Below, in pieces: positions 1 through 8,831 of a stretch of 40,795 bases of DNA. The stretch is taken from NCBI GenBank assembly GCA_021792795.1, contig JAJYUB010000033.1, positions 1-40,795 of the forward strand, written 5' to 3'. The translations under genes were made by a program, and so were the position numbers. Every line of letters starts with the position of its first letter. The stretch's first letter is position 1. The notes below the pieces were generated by a model, which made no database searches, had not been told where the DNA came from, and saw only the letters and a list, made by a program, of their open reading frames with translations. Source of the stretch: Acidobacteriota bacterium (GTDB taxonomy: Bacteria; Acidobacteriota; Terriglobia; Terriglobales; Acidobacteriaceae).

Positions 1-127
1 AATCCCTCGCTGATGTCTTTCCTCCGCTCGCTCTGAATAGTTATGTGGTGGACGTTTACCCGTCCACCGCATTCTTTACTGCTCTCTTGCTCTCCAGCCG
101 CGCATAAATGCGAGCAAGACGTAAGCT

Positions 128-153
128 GGCTTATGTTGGCGACAACATAAGCC
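128..153. repeat. 11-bp perfect hairpin with GCGA loop
   Basis: Arms 128-138 (GGCTTATGTTG) and 143-153 are perfectly complementary around the four-base loop GCGA. As RNA this would be a GNRA-type tetraloop, which is unusually stable. No T-tract follows, so it is not a typical intrinsic terminator. It is one of the strongest stems in the leader. Confidence 0.75.
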
Positions 154-264
154 GCTGAACGCATGATAAGAATTCACACCAGGATCGCCGCAAAGCGGTC
201 CTCGCGCAGTTCCGGGGTTTCGCCTCAACTCGCCAGATAAAACACCTTCCATAAGTACGCCGCT

Positions 265-394
265 CATTCCCACCTTACGGTGAGTGTGCCCGCGTGCCCG
301 CCGCGCATCAAGGCGACCTTTCTCCTGAGTTGTGATTCCCGCAACCTTGACCCGCGGCGGGCACGCGAATTGCTTGCCTTTTATGGTGGGAATG
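265..394. repeat. Nested long-range inverted repeat (about 130 nt)
   Basis: Three sets of arms nest inside each other. The outer arms are 265-274 and 385-394 (CATTCCCACC and its complement). The middle arms are 291-305 and 353-367, 15 bp and perfect. The inner arms are 308-313 and 345-350 (TCAAGG/CCTTGA), separated from the middle ones by two mismatched bases on each side. Together they would form one long imperfect stem with a terminal loop of about 31 nt. Such a fold suggests a structured RNA, a cruciform binding site or an origin element. It matches no class I can name. Confidence 0.65.
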
Positions 395-506
395 CGCATC
401 TCCGCGCAGCCTGCGCGGGAAACTGACGGCTTCCCACATCCCTCCTAGAATTCGCTTGTCCAGCTTCGAATGCCGACTCCTCTTTACCACGGTTCCGGCA
501 TCGTCT

Positions 507-545
507 CGGTGTCCATTTTGGACACCGCGTGGAAAATTTTTCCAC
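507..545. promoter_or_regulatory. Paired inverted repeats upstream of virB2
   Basis: Two inverted repeats sit side by side: 507-514/520-527 (CGGTGTCC, 5-nt loop, GGACACCG) and the nearly continuous 17-bp palindrome 529-545 (GTGGAAAATTTTTCCAC). They lie about 85 bp before the virB2 start. Position and symmetry suit operators for a dimeric repressor of the transfer operon. The T-run in the second could also act as an attenuator. No -35/-10 pair could be assigned with confidence. Confidence 0.45.
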
Positions 546-629
546 CCTGAACCGTCCGTCTCAGCCCTAACTTCACTCCATGACGTGCGACGGGGAGCAG
601 TGCTCCGCCAAACGCACAGAAAGGAGCAC

Positions 630-965
630 ATGGAACTATTCAAACTCTCGAAACATCCGCGTCTTCCGGCGGCGCGATGGTGCTGGCGAAAGTGGGCCGC
701 CCCGTCGCTGCTGTTGCTGGCGGCACTGCCGGCCAATGCCCAGGTGGGGGGCGGCAGTCCGTGGGAGAACGCCGTCGGCGTTCTCGAACAGGCGTTCACC
801 GGGCCGATCGCCACCGGCCTCTCTCTGGTCGCCATTGTGGTTGGCGGGCTGATGTTCGCCTACGGCGAAGGCCAGTCGAAACGCATGCTCGCCGGGATCG
901 TCTTCGGCATCGGCATGGCCATTGGCGCGGTGAACTTCATGGCGTGGCTCTTTCCGGGCGGATGA
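630..965 (+). CDS. virB2: VirB2/TrbC-like conjugative pilin
   Basis: Predicted major pilin of the type IV secretion system, 111 residues. The ATG at 630 is preceded by an AAGGAG site. It gives a long basic N-terminus and a hydrophobic signal stretch (about 24-37) ending in a typical ANA cleavage site. Two further hydrophobic segments are separated by a short polar turn (EGQSKR), the usual hairpin topology of VirB2 pilins. It is first in the virB series. The open frame extends upstream, but the extension lacks a ribosome site and would bury the signal peptide. Family assignment rests on size, topology and position. Confidence 0.85.
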   Translation: MELFKLSKHPRLPAARWCWRKWAAPSLLLLAALPANAQVGGGSPWENAVGVLEQAFTGPIATGLSLVAIVVGGLMFAYGEGQSKRMLAGIVFGIGMAIGAVNFMAWLFPGG

Positions 966-1050
966 CGATTCATTGTCAACGACTTGGCAGGAACTATACC
1001 ACCAGTAACACAACATAAAACACCACGATGAGCGGAAAGGAGGTTAGCAG

Positions 1051-1362
1051 GTGACGGTGGGCGATTCACGACAGAACAAAGTCCATAAAGCGATGAACCG
1101 CCCGCTGACCATTCTCGGCGCGGAGCGGCGGCTGTTCTTCGTGGCGTTGATCGCAGGCGGGGCCATCTTCTCGCTGATGCATTCGCTGCTGGGAGGCATT
1201 CTGCTGTTCGTCGTTGGAGTCGTCATCGCCCGCATAGCCACGAAGCACGATGTCGAAATCCTGCACGTGCTGTTCAATTCCGGCAAGTTCCGCCGCCACT
1301 ATGACCCGATGCAGTGGGAACCGACAGAAATCCAGATCAGGAAACGCCATGTTCAGGATTGA
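1051..1362 (+). CDS. virB3: VirB3/TrbD-like inner-membrane protein
   Basis: A 103-residue protein, close to the usual size of VirB3/TrbD, with a hydrophobic hairpin at about residues 28-62 followed by a polar tail. In other systems VirB3 partners the VirB4 ATPase in the inner membrane. The GTG start at 1051 follows a strong AAAGGAGG site. The stop overlaps the next gene's start by 14 bp, which suggests translational coupling to virB4. A short 85-bp spacer separates it from virB2. Confidence 0.85.
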   Translation: MTVGDSRQNKVHKAMNRPLTILGAERRLFFVALIAGGAIFSLMHSLLGGILLFVVGVVIARIATKHDVEILHVLFNSGKFRRHYDPMQWEPTEIQIRKRHVQD

Positions 1363-3853
1363 CACCATCACGAAGGACTGGAAGGAAGCCGGGGCGTTCA
1401 TGGCGCAGGTGAACCTGTACGGCTTCTGGGATGAGCACTGCTTCCTGACGAAATCGGGCGACCTCGGCTGTGCCCTGAAGATTGGCGGCATCGATGCCGA
1501 GGGCCTCGACCATGCAGGGCGGGATTATGTCGTGAAACGTCTCGAAGCCGCGCTGCGCTCGCTCGACGAAAAAACCCGGCTGTATCAAATTCTCTTTCGC
1601 CACAACCGGCCCCCTATTCCGCACGCGGAGTACACGAACCCACTGGTCCGTGCTGCAGTGGAGCAACGCGCCGATTTTCTCGCGGCGAAAGCAGACCGGC
1701 TGTACTCAGTAGAAATCTTCTGGATCGTCATGGTCGATGGCAGATACGCCCGGACTGGGCTACTGCACGCCATGTCGCAGTTGCCGCAACATCCGCGCTC
1801 GTCCCTGCGGGACTTGCGCGCGCTCTTGTCCGCAAGTAAGGAACGCACCTTGTTGTATGAGCAGATCGAACGGGACAGGATGCGTTTACAGCAGAAAGTC
1901 CAGAGTTTGAGTGGGCAGCTCAGCGATCTCACCCGGATCGAGCTGCTAGGGGCGGACTCACCCCAGCACGCAAGCGTGTTGGGGACCCCGAGCGAGACAG
2001 CCTTGCGCATGCTGCGCCGCCTCGTCAACGTCCGCCCCTCCAAGATTGAAAACAGTAAACTGCGCGGCGCTTGCTGCCTCGACTGGCAGATGTGCGATTC
2101 GGAGCTGGAAGCTCATCGCGGTCATCTACGCTTGGATGATTTCTACGTTCGCGTGCTGACGCTGAAAGAACTGCCGAGCGAGACGCGGCCCTTGCTGTTG
2201 CATGGCGTGCTCGATGTCCCGGCCAACTTCCACGTCGTGACGGAATGGCATCCCGTAGAGAACGCGCGGGCACGCAAGGAAATCAACAAGCGCCGCCGTC
2301 ATCACCACAACTCGAAAACCAGCTTTCTCTCGAACTTACAGGAGCAGAAACACTCCGGCCCGCGTGAAGAGTTGGTCGACGACTCGAAAGAGGCCGCCGT
2401 CGCGGAACTGGGTGAAGCGCTGACCGCCCTCGGCATGGAGGGAAAGTCCTTCGGCGAATTCACCCTGACGGTGGTGATTTACGACGAAGACCGCGCCAGG
2501 GTCGAGCACGCCGTGGCGGAGTTCCAGAAATTGTTCACCCAGCACGACGGATTGCTCTATGAAGAGCGCTACAACCTGCTGAACGCCTTCTTCGCGACCA
2601 TCCCCGGCAACAAACAATTCAATCTGCGCAAGCAATGGGCACTGAACTCGAACTACGCAGACCTATCATTTTTGTTCGGCATCGATTCCGGGCAACAGTG
2701 GAATGTGCATCTCGAACGCGAACATCTCGCCATTCTCCAAACCGCGCACGCGACTCCCTATTATTTAAATCTGCACTCTGGCGATGTCGCGCACACCCTG
2801 CTGCTTGGTGCAACTGGATCTGGTAAAAGTTTTCTGCTGAACTTTCTGCTGGAATCGCTCCAGAAATACGACCCGCTGACCTTCATCTTCGACCTCGGCG
2901 GCAGCTATGAGACGCTGACCCGCGTCTTCGGCGGGACCTATCTCAATGTGGGCCTGAAGAACCCCGGCTTTTCGATCAATCCATTTTCGCTCACGCCGAC
3001 ACACGAGAACCTTAATTTTCTCTACCTGTTCACCCGGGTTCTGATCGAAGCCCAGGGTAAGTATGCGCTAATTCCAGAGGATGAGAAATCCCTTTATGCC
3101 GCTGTCGAGCGCGTGTACCAGTTGCCCCGGGAGATTCGGACGCTGACCAACTTTGCTTCGATCCTGGGACCGCTGGGAGAGCGGCTGCATAGATGGACGC
3201 AAGCCGGACAGTTCGGCCACCTCTTCGACAACGCCGACGACACGCTGACCTTCGCACGCTTCCAGACCTTTAACTTCGATGGCTGGGGTGACGCTTCCGA
3301 TGTGCTGGAGCCATTGCTGTTTTACGTGCTGCACCAGGCGTCATCTGAAATTGAGAAGTCGGAGAACACCGCGAGTTTCAAGTGCTTCGTCATCGACGAG
3401 GCGTGGATGTTCCTGAAGAACGCTACCATCCGCGAATGGATCGCGCGCGCGGAACGAACGTGGCGCAAAAAGAACGCCGCGATGGTGCTGGCCACGCAGT
3501 CCGTGGTCGAACTCGCAGCGTCGGAGATGCTGCACATCGTCCACGAGTCCTGCCCCACGAAGATATTTCTCGCTAACCCGAACATGGACCGCAAGCTGTA
3601 CGCCGAAGTCCTCCAGTTGAACGATACGGAACTTGAACTGCTGGAATCGCTCGTTCCCAAACGCGATCTATTGCTGAAGCAGCCCGGTCACACGAAGAAA
3701 CTGGTGCTTGAAGTCGATGCGCTGACCTACTGGATCGCCACTAACAACTCGCGCGACAACCTGCGTAGGCAGAAATATTTCGCCCGCTACGGGCCGGAGC
3801 AGGGACTGCTGCATCTGGCAAACGACCATCCCAACCCACCTACTACGCAGTAA
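1349..3853 (+). CDS. virB4: VirB4/TrbE-like conjugation ATPase
   Basis: The 834-residue inner-membrane-associated ATPase that powers pilus assembly and substrate transfer. The Walker A motif GATGSGKS is at about residues 487-494 and the Walker B motif CFVIDEAW at about 679-686, followed by a conserved ATQS segment. The N-terminal half carries the family-typical CagE/TrbE/VirB4 region. The ATG at 1349 is chosen because it overlaps the virB3 end; the open frame reaches back to 1250, inside virB3. Length and motif spacing are normal for the family, and the frame appears intact. Confidence 0.95.
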   Translation: MFRIDTITKDWKEAGAFMAQVNLYGFWDEHCFLTKSGDLGCALKIGGIDAEGLDHAGRDYVVKRLEAALRSLDEKTRLYQILFRHNRPPIPHAEYTNPLVRAAVEQRADFLAAKADRLYSVEIFWIVMVDGRYARTGLLHAMSQLPQHPRSSLRDLRALLSASKERTLLYEQIERDRMRLQQKVQSLSGQLSDLTRIELLGADSPQHASVLGTPSETALRMLRRLVNVRPSKIENSKLRGACCLDWQMCDSELEAHRGHLRLDDFYVRVLTLKELPSETRPLLLHGVLDVPANFHVVTEWHPVENARARKEINKRRRHHHNSKTSFLSNLQEQKHSGPREELVDDSKEAAVAELGEALTALGMEGKSFGEFTLTVVIYDEDRARVEHAVAEFQKLFTQHDGLLYEERYNLLNAFFATIPGNKQFNLRKQWALNSNYADLSFLFGIDSGQQWNVHLEREHLAILQTAHATPYYLNLHSGDVAHTLLLGATGSGKSFLLNFLLESLQKYDPLTFIFDLGGSYETLTRVFGGTYLNVGLKNPGFSINPFSLTPTHENLNFLYLFTRVLIEAQGKYALIPEDEKSLYAAVERVYQLPREIRTLTNFASILGPLGERLHRWTQAGQFGHLFDNADDTLTFARFQTFNFDGWGDASDVLEPLLFYVLHQASSEIEKSENTASFKCFVIDEAWMFLKNATIREWIARAERTWRKKNAAMVLATQSVVELAASEMLHIVHESCPTKIFLANPNMDRKLYAEVLQLNDTELELLESLVPKRDLLLKQPGHTKKLVLEVDALTYWIATNNSRDNLRRQKYFARYGPEQGLLHLANDHPNPPTTQ

Positions 3854-3861
3854 GGAGAACT

Positions 3862-4614
3862 ATGCATACAAAATCGTATCTGACCGGATTGCTGGCGCTG
3901 GCGGCGCTGGCCGCGCACGCCCAGCAGACCGCCCGCATCGTGCATTTTCACGCCAACGACATCGTTGCGATTCGCGCGAAGATGCATTACACCACGCTGA
4001 TCGCGCTGCCGCCGTCGGAGAAGATTCTGGAAGTCGCCACCGGCGACAAGGACTTCTGGATCTTGGATGCCGTCCAGAACTACTGCTTCCTCCATCCGGC
4101 GAAAGTTGGCATCCACTCCAATCTCAACCTGATTACCGACAAGGGCAACGTCTACTCCTTCACCCTCGACGACGATGAGACACAGGCGCCGGATTTGAAA
4201 GTCGTCGTTGAGCCGAGCGATCCGTCAACTCTCGCCAGCGTGCGCGGCCCGGAGAAGTTCGTGCCGGCGTCTGAAGTCGCCGCTGCGCGCATACAGGCCC
4301 AGGCCACAGAGTTGCACGCGCAGCAAGCAGTGGAGGCGTTCCGCGCCAATTATCCGGTCGAGCATCTGGCCTTCGATTACAAGTACAAAAACAAACCGCC
4401 CTTCGATATCGAGGCCATCTATCATGATGACCATTTCACTTACATCAAATCGTCGGCCCCGGAGAAGTTCGCCGTCTACGAACTGAAAGACGGCAAGCCC
4501 GATCTCATCAGCTTTCAGTTGAAAGACAACACCTACGTGATCGCGCAGGTCGTCGACAAGGGCTATCTCCAGATCGGCAAGAAAAAACTTGCATTCGCGC
4601 GCAAAGGAAAGTAG
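3862..4614 (+). CDS. virB9: VirB9/TrbG-like outer-membrane core protein
   Basis: A 250-residue periplasmic protein of the outer-membrane core complex. A signal peptide (cleavage after the AHA near residue 20) is followed by an N-terminal beta domain with the typical iLEVATGDKDFW segment. The C-terminal CagX-like domain begins near residue 165 and contains a YKN..PF pattern and a ...FAVYELKDGKPDLISF stretch. The start has a TAAGGAG site seven bases upstream. It directly precedes virB10, its usual structural partner. Confidence 0.9.
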   Translation: MHTKSYLTGLLALAALAAHAQQTARIVHFHANDIVAIRAKMHYTTLIALPPSEKILEVATGDKDFWILDAVQNYCFLHPAKVGIHSNLNLITDKGNVYSFTLDDDETQAPDLKVVVEPSDPSTLASVRGPEKFVPASEVAAARIQAQATELHAQQAVEAFRANYPVEHLAFDYKYKNKPPFDIEAIYHDDHFTYIKSSAPEKFAVYELKDGKPDLISFQLKDNTYVIAQVVDKGYLQIGKKKLAFARKGK

Positions 4615-5919
4615 GTGACGTCGATGGCAGAGGAAAAACTGATCCAGGAAGTGGAGACACCAGCAGCTCCGCCGAGTGCGCAACTTCCGAACGCGCAGTT
4701 GCGCGACCAGCGTACGCAGCCTCCCGGTGTGGTCGCGAAGCAGAGCCAGAGCTACCTGATCGTCGGGTTGGCGGTGGTGATCCTGTTGGCCGTGTTGTTC
4801 TCGAAGAACCACGCCAAGCCAGCGGCGAAGCCGCTCGCGCCTGCGTCCACTGCCCCATCAACGGAAGCCAACCAGCGCGATATCGAGCGCTTCCAGGAGG
4901 ACCTGACAGCGGAGCAGCGACAGGTAGAGGCACAGCGACAGCAGGCAGCAGCCAGTACGAATCTCCCGCCGGACGGACAGAATGCAACAACGACTGCCAC
5001 AAATACGCAGAGGCCGCCGGATACCCAGCCGCCCCGCGATCCCATCGCGGATGCGGAGAAGGCGTTGGCCTTCAAGTCGCGCTTCGCCTCGAATCTCGTG
5101 ACACCGAATGTCGCGCCGTCGCATGACAACATGGCGCGGAGTCCGTGGGAGCAGAACTCTGGGACCAGCGAGGGCAGTGAGCGTGCATCCTCACCAGCGT
5201 TGCCACAACCGTCGATGACCGGTTCCGGCACGGCCCTGCCGTTGGGCCTGCCGCGCAATGCAAACTCATCTGCCACCTCTGCGGCAAATGACAAGCATCC
5301 GCCCAAAGTGAATCTGAACTCCGCTCACGGCCAGCCGTATGTTTTGTTTGAAGGAACCGTCCTCGACACAGCATTACTGAATAGGCTCGTCGGCGATTTT
5401 GCCGGGCCAGTGAAGGTCATGGTCACGAACCCCGTGTACAGCCAGGACCGGCAGCATGTCCTGATCCCCGCTGGCACCTTCCTGTTGGGCGATGTCCAGA
5501 AGGTCTCGGGCTTCGGCCAGCGGCGGCTGGCCGTCCGCTTCCATCGCATGCTGATGCCCGATGGTTATTCGGTCGATCTCGACCAGTTCCAAGGTCTCGA
5601 TCAGGCAGGGGCGACAGGGTTAAGCGATCAGGTGAACAACCATTATTTGCAAATCTTCGGGGCCTCGATTGCACTCGGCATCATCTCGGGCGCTGCGGAG
5701 GCGACTACCTACGGCAGCGGCTACAACATCAGCGGCCCGGCGATGTATGAGCAGGGCGTGGCCTCGAGCCTGTCGCAGTCCGGCGCCGATGTGCTGGACC
5801 GTTTCATCAACATCCTGCCAACGATCACCATCCGCGAAGGCCATCGCATCAAGGTGTATCTGACCCAGGACATGCTGCTGCCCGCGTATGAAAACCACAC
5901 CATGCCGGGAGATTTCTGA
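4615..5919 (+). CDS. virB10: VirB10/TrbI-like core complex protein
   Basis: A 434-residue inner-membrane-anchored protein that spans the periplasm and inserts in the outer-membrane pore. One transmembrane helix at about residues 43-61 is followed by a long Pro/Gln/Ala-rich periplasmic linker to about residue 235. The C-terminal TrbI/VirB10 beta domain contains LFEGTVLDTALLNRL, IPAGTFLLGDV and a short hydrophobic antenna-like segment (FGASIALGIISG). The GTG at 4615 abuts the virB9 stop; an ATG three codons later is a possible alternative start. Confidence 0.92.
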   Translation: MTSMAEEKLIQEVETPAAPPSAQLPNAQLRDQRTQPPGVVAKQSQSYLIVGLAVVILLAVLFSKNHAKPAAKPLAPASTAPSTEANQRDIERFQEDLTAEQRQVEAQRQQAAASTNLPPDGQNATTTATNTQRPPDTQPPRDPIADAEKALAFKSRFASNLVTPNVAPSHDNMARSPWEQNSGTSEGSERASSPALPQPSMTGSGTALPLGLPRNANSSATSAANDKHPPKVNLNSAHGQPYVLFEGTVLDTALLNRLVGDFAGPVKVMVTNPVYSQDRQHVLIPAGTFLLGDVQKVSGFGQRRLAVRFHRMLMPDGYSVDLDQFQGLDQAGATGLSDQVNNHYLQIFGASIALGIISGAAEATTYGSGYNISGPAMYEQGVASSLSQSGADVLDRFINILPTITIREGHRIKVYLTQDMLLPAYENHTMPGDF

Positions 5920-6116
5920 TGCGAACCATTCTTGTCATTCTCTGCGCGTGCTGTCTTGCAACCGGCTGCGGCGACACCCCACAACCAACGAAACCATCGC
6001 CGCTGCATTATGCACGCGTTGGCCCCAAGCAATGCAAGTTGGGCTGCTGTCGGTGCAAGCACCGGCCAGTCGCCCGCGCCGTCCCAGCCAGAAAACACCA
6101 ACCGCATTCGCATTGA
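5919..6116 (+). CDS. Small Cys-rich lipoprotein, VirB7/TrbK position
   Basis: A 65-residue protein starting inside the virB10 stop (TGATG overlap), so probably translationally coupled. A hydrophobic signal ends in the lipobox LATGC, predicting lipid attachment at Cys 17. A VirB7-type lipoprotein stabilising VirB9 or a TrbK-type entry-exclusion lipoprotein would both suit this place; sequence alone does not decide. The C-terminal half is odd: KQCKLGCCRC is followed by a basic, His-ending tail, which could bind metal or form disulfides. Confidence 0.65.
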   Translation: MRTILVILCACCLATGCGDTPQPTKPSPLHYARVGPKQCKLGCCRCKHRPVARAVPARKHQPHSH

Positions 6117-6141
6117 CGGAGTGCAGAAGAGGAAGTTTGTC

Positions 6142-6972
6142 ATGAAGCCAATTAAGATTCTTTGTCTTGTTTTCTCGCTCGCCACGCTGCTCGCGCCTGC
6201 GGCGCATGCGCAGTTTGCCGTCTTCGATGCCTCGAATTTCGCCGAGGCCGTCCAGGAATTCGGCCAACTGGAGCAGATGTACACCACGGCGGTCGAGACC
6301 CGCGACCAGGTCATCTCCGCCTACAACCTCGCCTATCAAATGTCCCAGATGCCGCAGGACCTGGCCTTGCGGTATGGGTCTCAGTTTTCTTCCTGGACCG
6401 ACCTCGCCGCGCCGGATGCTTACGGCAACACGGCGGCATGGATCGATGCGCTGAACCTCGGCGGACAGACGCAAGCCCTGGCCGCATACATGAACTCTGT
6501 CATTCAGGCCCAGCCGTATCCTGCAAGCGGTCTCGCAATGCAGGACGCCAATACGCAGTCTGTTATCCAGAACCAGGTTGCGACGTCGGAACTCGCGCAG
6601 GGTACGACGACCAGCACGCTTTCGACGCTCGGCGCCATTCGCTCGAATTCTGAAGCATTGGCGCAGAAGCTCGCGAACCTCGAAGCGGACACTTACTCCA
6701 CCGATCCGACCCAGCAGAGCGAGATGGCCGTGCTGGGCAAGATCAATACGGCGACACTGCTGCAGATTCACTCGCAGCAGGACACCAACCAGATTCTTGC
6801 TGCTTCGGTCCAGCAGCAACTCGTCACGCAGAAGCAACAGATCGATGCCCAGAACCGGGCCATCAACGAAGCCATTTATTTCCAGCAAAACTTTCCCAAC
6901 ATGATGCAACAGATCACAGGCGGCGTGAGCGATTCCTTGCACGCGATCTCACTCAGCCCGACAGGACATTGA
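6142..6972 (+). CDS. virB5: VirB5/TrbJ-like minor pilus protein
   Basis: A 276-residue secreted protein. The signal peptide ends at the AHAQ near residue 24. The rest is mostly helical and Gln/Ala-rich, with a long C-terminal coiled stretch (residues 195-255), as in the TrbJ/VirB5 family. The ATG at 6142 follows AGAAGAGGAA; the frame is open back to 5932, but that part overlaps the lipoprotein gene and would mask the signal peptide. Its position between virB10 and virB6 matches trbJ in Trb operons. Confidence 0.8.
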   Translation: MKPIKILCLVFSLATLLAPAAHAQFAVFDASNFAEAVQEFGQLEQMYTTAVETRDQVISAYNLAYQMSQMPQDLALRYGSQFSSWTDLAAPDAYGNTAAWIDALNLGGQTQALAAYMNSVIQAQPYPASGLAMQDANTQSVIQNQVATSELAQGTTTSTLSTLGAIRSNSEALAQKLANLEADTYSTDPTQQSEMAVLGKINTATLLQIHSQQDTNQILAASVQQQLVTQKQQIDAQNRAINEAIYFQQNFPNMMQQITGGVSDSLHAISLSPTGH

Positions 6973-6975
6973 TCT

Positions 6976-7797
6976 ATGGACCCGAACCCTTTTACCTTTC
7001 TCAACCAGGCAATCGGCCAATTGCTCGCGACCAACAGTCCCGCGATCCAGACGATGGGCCTGGACCTCTTTCGTGGCCTCGCCGTCATCATGATTGCCTG
7101 GTTCGGCATCCAGAACGCGCTCTCAACCGCCCAGGGATTTTACGGCAGCTTTCACTTCGGCCAGTTCGCCAACCTGCTGCTAGTAATCTCCTTCGGCCTC
7201 GGCATGCTGACGTGTTATTCCTCGCCCATTCCCGGCATGGGGTACAGCTTCAGCGAGCTGATCACCCAGGAAGCGTTGCAGTTGTCCGGGCAAATCGAGT
7301 CGAACCAGACGCAGGTCATTGCCGACGCGGTCACGCATGCCGAGGAGCAACTCGGCCAGCCTCCCGGCGAGTTCGACTTCCACGAGACCCTGACGTTTCT
7401 GGTGATTGCGATTGCGCTGGCCGCGATGCAGGCCGTGGCTTTCGCCGTCATTGCCTATGGGCTGGTGGCCAGTGCCGTCTGCGTGCTGATTGGGCCGATC
7501 TTTATTCCGTTCTTCATCGTGCCCAAACTCGACTGGCTCTTCTGGGGATGGTTCAAGGCATTCCTTGGCTTCAGCTTCTATCAGGTCATCGCCAGCGCTT
7601 TCATCTTCATCTTCGCCAAGGTATTGCTGGGCCTGCTCGGCGTCATCGGCCCAATCTCCATCTCGAATGCTTTCACCGTCCTGCCCGCGCTGATCGTGAC
7701 TCTGTTTGTTTGCATCTTTGGGCTGTTCAAAATCCCGGAGTTGACTGGGGCCATTCTGAGCGGACGCACCGGAACGTGGGTCAATCCACTGGGGTAG
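6976..7797 (+). CDS. virB6: VirB6/TrbL-like polytopic channel protein
   Basis: A 273-residue inner-membrane protein with about six hydrophobic segments (roughly 33-47, 60-78, 130-150, 155-178, 195-222 and 232-256). A periplasmic loop rich in Gln and Glu lies after the second segment. The central FIPFFIVPKLDWLFWGWF block is typical of TrbL/VirB6 proteins, which contact the substrate during transfer. It starts four bases after the virB5 stop. Confidence 0.88.
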   Translation: MDPNPFTFLNQAIGQLLATNSPAIQTMGLDLFRGLAVIMIAWFGIQNALSTAQGFYGSFHFGQFANLLLVISFGLGMLTCYSSPIPGMGYSFSELITQEALQLSGQIESNQTQVIADAVTHAEEQLGQPPGEFDFHETLTFLVIAIALAAMQAVAFAVIAYGLVASAVCVLIGPIFIPFFIVPKLDWLFWGWFKAFLGFSFYQVIASAFIFIFAKVLLGLLGVIGPISISNAFTVLPALIVTLFVCIFGLFKIPELTGAILSGRTGTWVNPLG

Positions 7798-7803
7798 CGA
7801 ATT

Positions 7804-8481
7804 ATGACGAAGAACAATTATCCAATTACCGACGCTGGGCAAAAATATCTCGAGCTGTACGCCGAGCCGGTGGTGACCAACACCTACCTCAAAGTGGCGT
7901 TGCTGGTGCTTTCGGTCGTCGCGCTCGCTCTGCTGGCGCTCTTCTATCGTACCGAGACTGCTGCTTTGCGGCTAAAGCCGCTCATCATCTCGGTCTCCGA
8001 TTCTGGCCGTGGACAGGTGATGCAGTATGACGATTTTGCCAAGATTCCAATCGACCGCGTCAGCAAGTATTACCTCGCGCAGTGGGCCGAGTTGTACTAC
8101 GGTCGCAATCGCGCGACCGTGCAACGCGATTTTGCCAAGTCGGTGAGCTTCTTCTCGAACCAGCTCCAGAGCGCGACGATACAACGCTTCCAGAAGCAGA
8201 AAATACTCGAATCGTTCTTACTCGACCCTTCGCAGCCGAACATCGATATCGAAATCCGCTCGGTAGTGCTCGAAGACCTGCGCCAGCCACCCTATCGCGC
8301 CGAGATCGAGTTCGACAAAATCTTCCGCGCTCCCGGAAACATCGACGAACAACGGCGCGAACGCTGGACAGCAAATGTCGTGTACGGATTTCGTGACGAA
8401 GTGCCCAATGCGATGCTCTTGACCAATCCGCTCGGCCTCGTCATCACGTACTGCCGCGAAGACCAGTCATTCGGGAGATAA
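7804..8481 (+). CDS. virB8: VirB8/TrbF-like inner-membrane assembly factor
   Basis: A 225-residue protein with a short cytoplasmic N-terminus, one transmembrane helix at about residues 28-48 and a periplasmic NTF2-like domain. VirB8 links the inner-membrane parts to the core complex. The run LAQWAELYYGRNRATVQRDF and the closing NPLGLVITYCREDQSFG are characteristic of the TrbF/VirB8 family. It follows virB6 by six bases and is the last gene of the first T4SS block. The next genes are on the other strand. Confidence 0.9.
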   Translation: MTKNNYPITDAGQKYLELYAEPVVTNTYLKVALLVLSVVALALLALFYRTETAALRLKPLIISVSDSGRGQVMQYDDFAKIPIDRVSKYYLAQWAELYYGRNRATVQRDFAKSVSFFSNQLQSATIQRFQKQKILESFLLDPSQPNIDIEIRSVVLEDLRQPPYRAEIEFDKIFRAPGNIDEQRRERWTANVVYGFRDEVPNAMLLTNPLGLVITYCREDQSFGR

Positions 8482-8507
8482 CCATGCGTGCCTGTGAACT
8501 TGTTTTG

Positions 8508-8816
8508 CTATTTTCCGCTCAACACATCGACGCGCACCGAGCCATCGGGAAACACGGCCCGGATCTCCAGACTCCCGCCCATGGCCTCGACATAGCTCCG
8601 CAGCGTGCTCAGGTACATATCGGTGCGCTTCTCGATCTTGGAGACCGCGCTCTGGTTGACACCCAACGCCTGCGCCATGTTGGTCTGGGTCAGGCTGCGC
8701 GCGGAACGCAGTTGTTCCAGCGGCAACTCCGCAAGCAGCTTCGCGCTGCGAGCCTTGATCTCGGCCCGGTCCTTTGCGCTCATCCTCCTGGTCAGTTCAC
8801 TGAATTTACGCGCCAT
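8508..8816 (-). CDS. higA: HigA-like XRE antitoxin
   Basis: A 102-residue antitoxin of a HigBA-type pair. A helix-turn-helix of the XRE/Cro fold lies at about residues 40-62 (SLTQTNMAQALGVNQSAVSKIE), followed by RTDMYLSTLRSYVEAMGG, which is conserved in partners of Gp49-type RelE toxins. It is downstream of the toxin frame by 15 bp, the normal higB-higA order, and probably represses its own promoter. It runs against the surrounding transfer genes, so the pair is an insertion into the operon. The frame is intact although the toxin is not. Confidence 0.88.
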   Translation of the reverse strand: MARKFSELTRRMSAKDRAEIKARSAKLLAELPLEQLRSARSLTQTNMAQALGVNQSAVSKIEKRTDMYLSTLRSYVEAMGGSLEIRAVFPDGSVRVDVLSGK

Positions 8817-8831
8817 GATTCTTCTCTCCTG

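Larger units (their letters stand above)
1..629. other. Hairpin-rich non-coding leader of the conjugation operon
   Basis: I find no convincing gene here; the open frames lack ribosome sites and family resemblance. The segment is dense in inverted repeats: 45-54/61-70 (one wobble), 128-138/143-153, 181-184 plus 188-191 with 195-202 (3-nt bulge), nested arms within 265-394, 402-407/413-418, 507-514/520-527 and 529-545. This lies directly upstream of virB2. It could be a long regulated 5' leader, a structured RNA, or part of a transfer or replication origin. The left end of the window cuts whatever precedes it. The hairpins are seen; the function is inference. Confidence 0.6.

Noticed and set aside
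76-399. A 107-residue minus-strand open frame in the leader.
   Set aside because: Low-complexity Arg/Gly composition and complete overlap with the nested inverted repeats.
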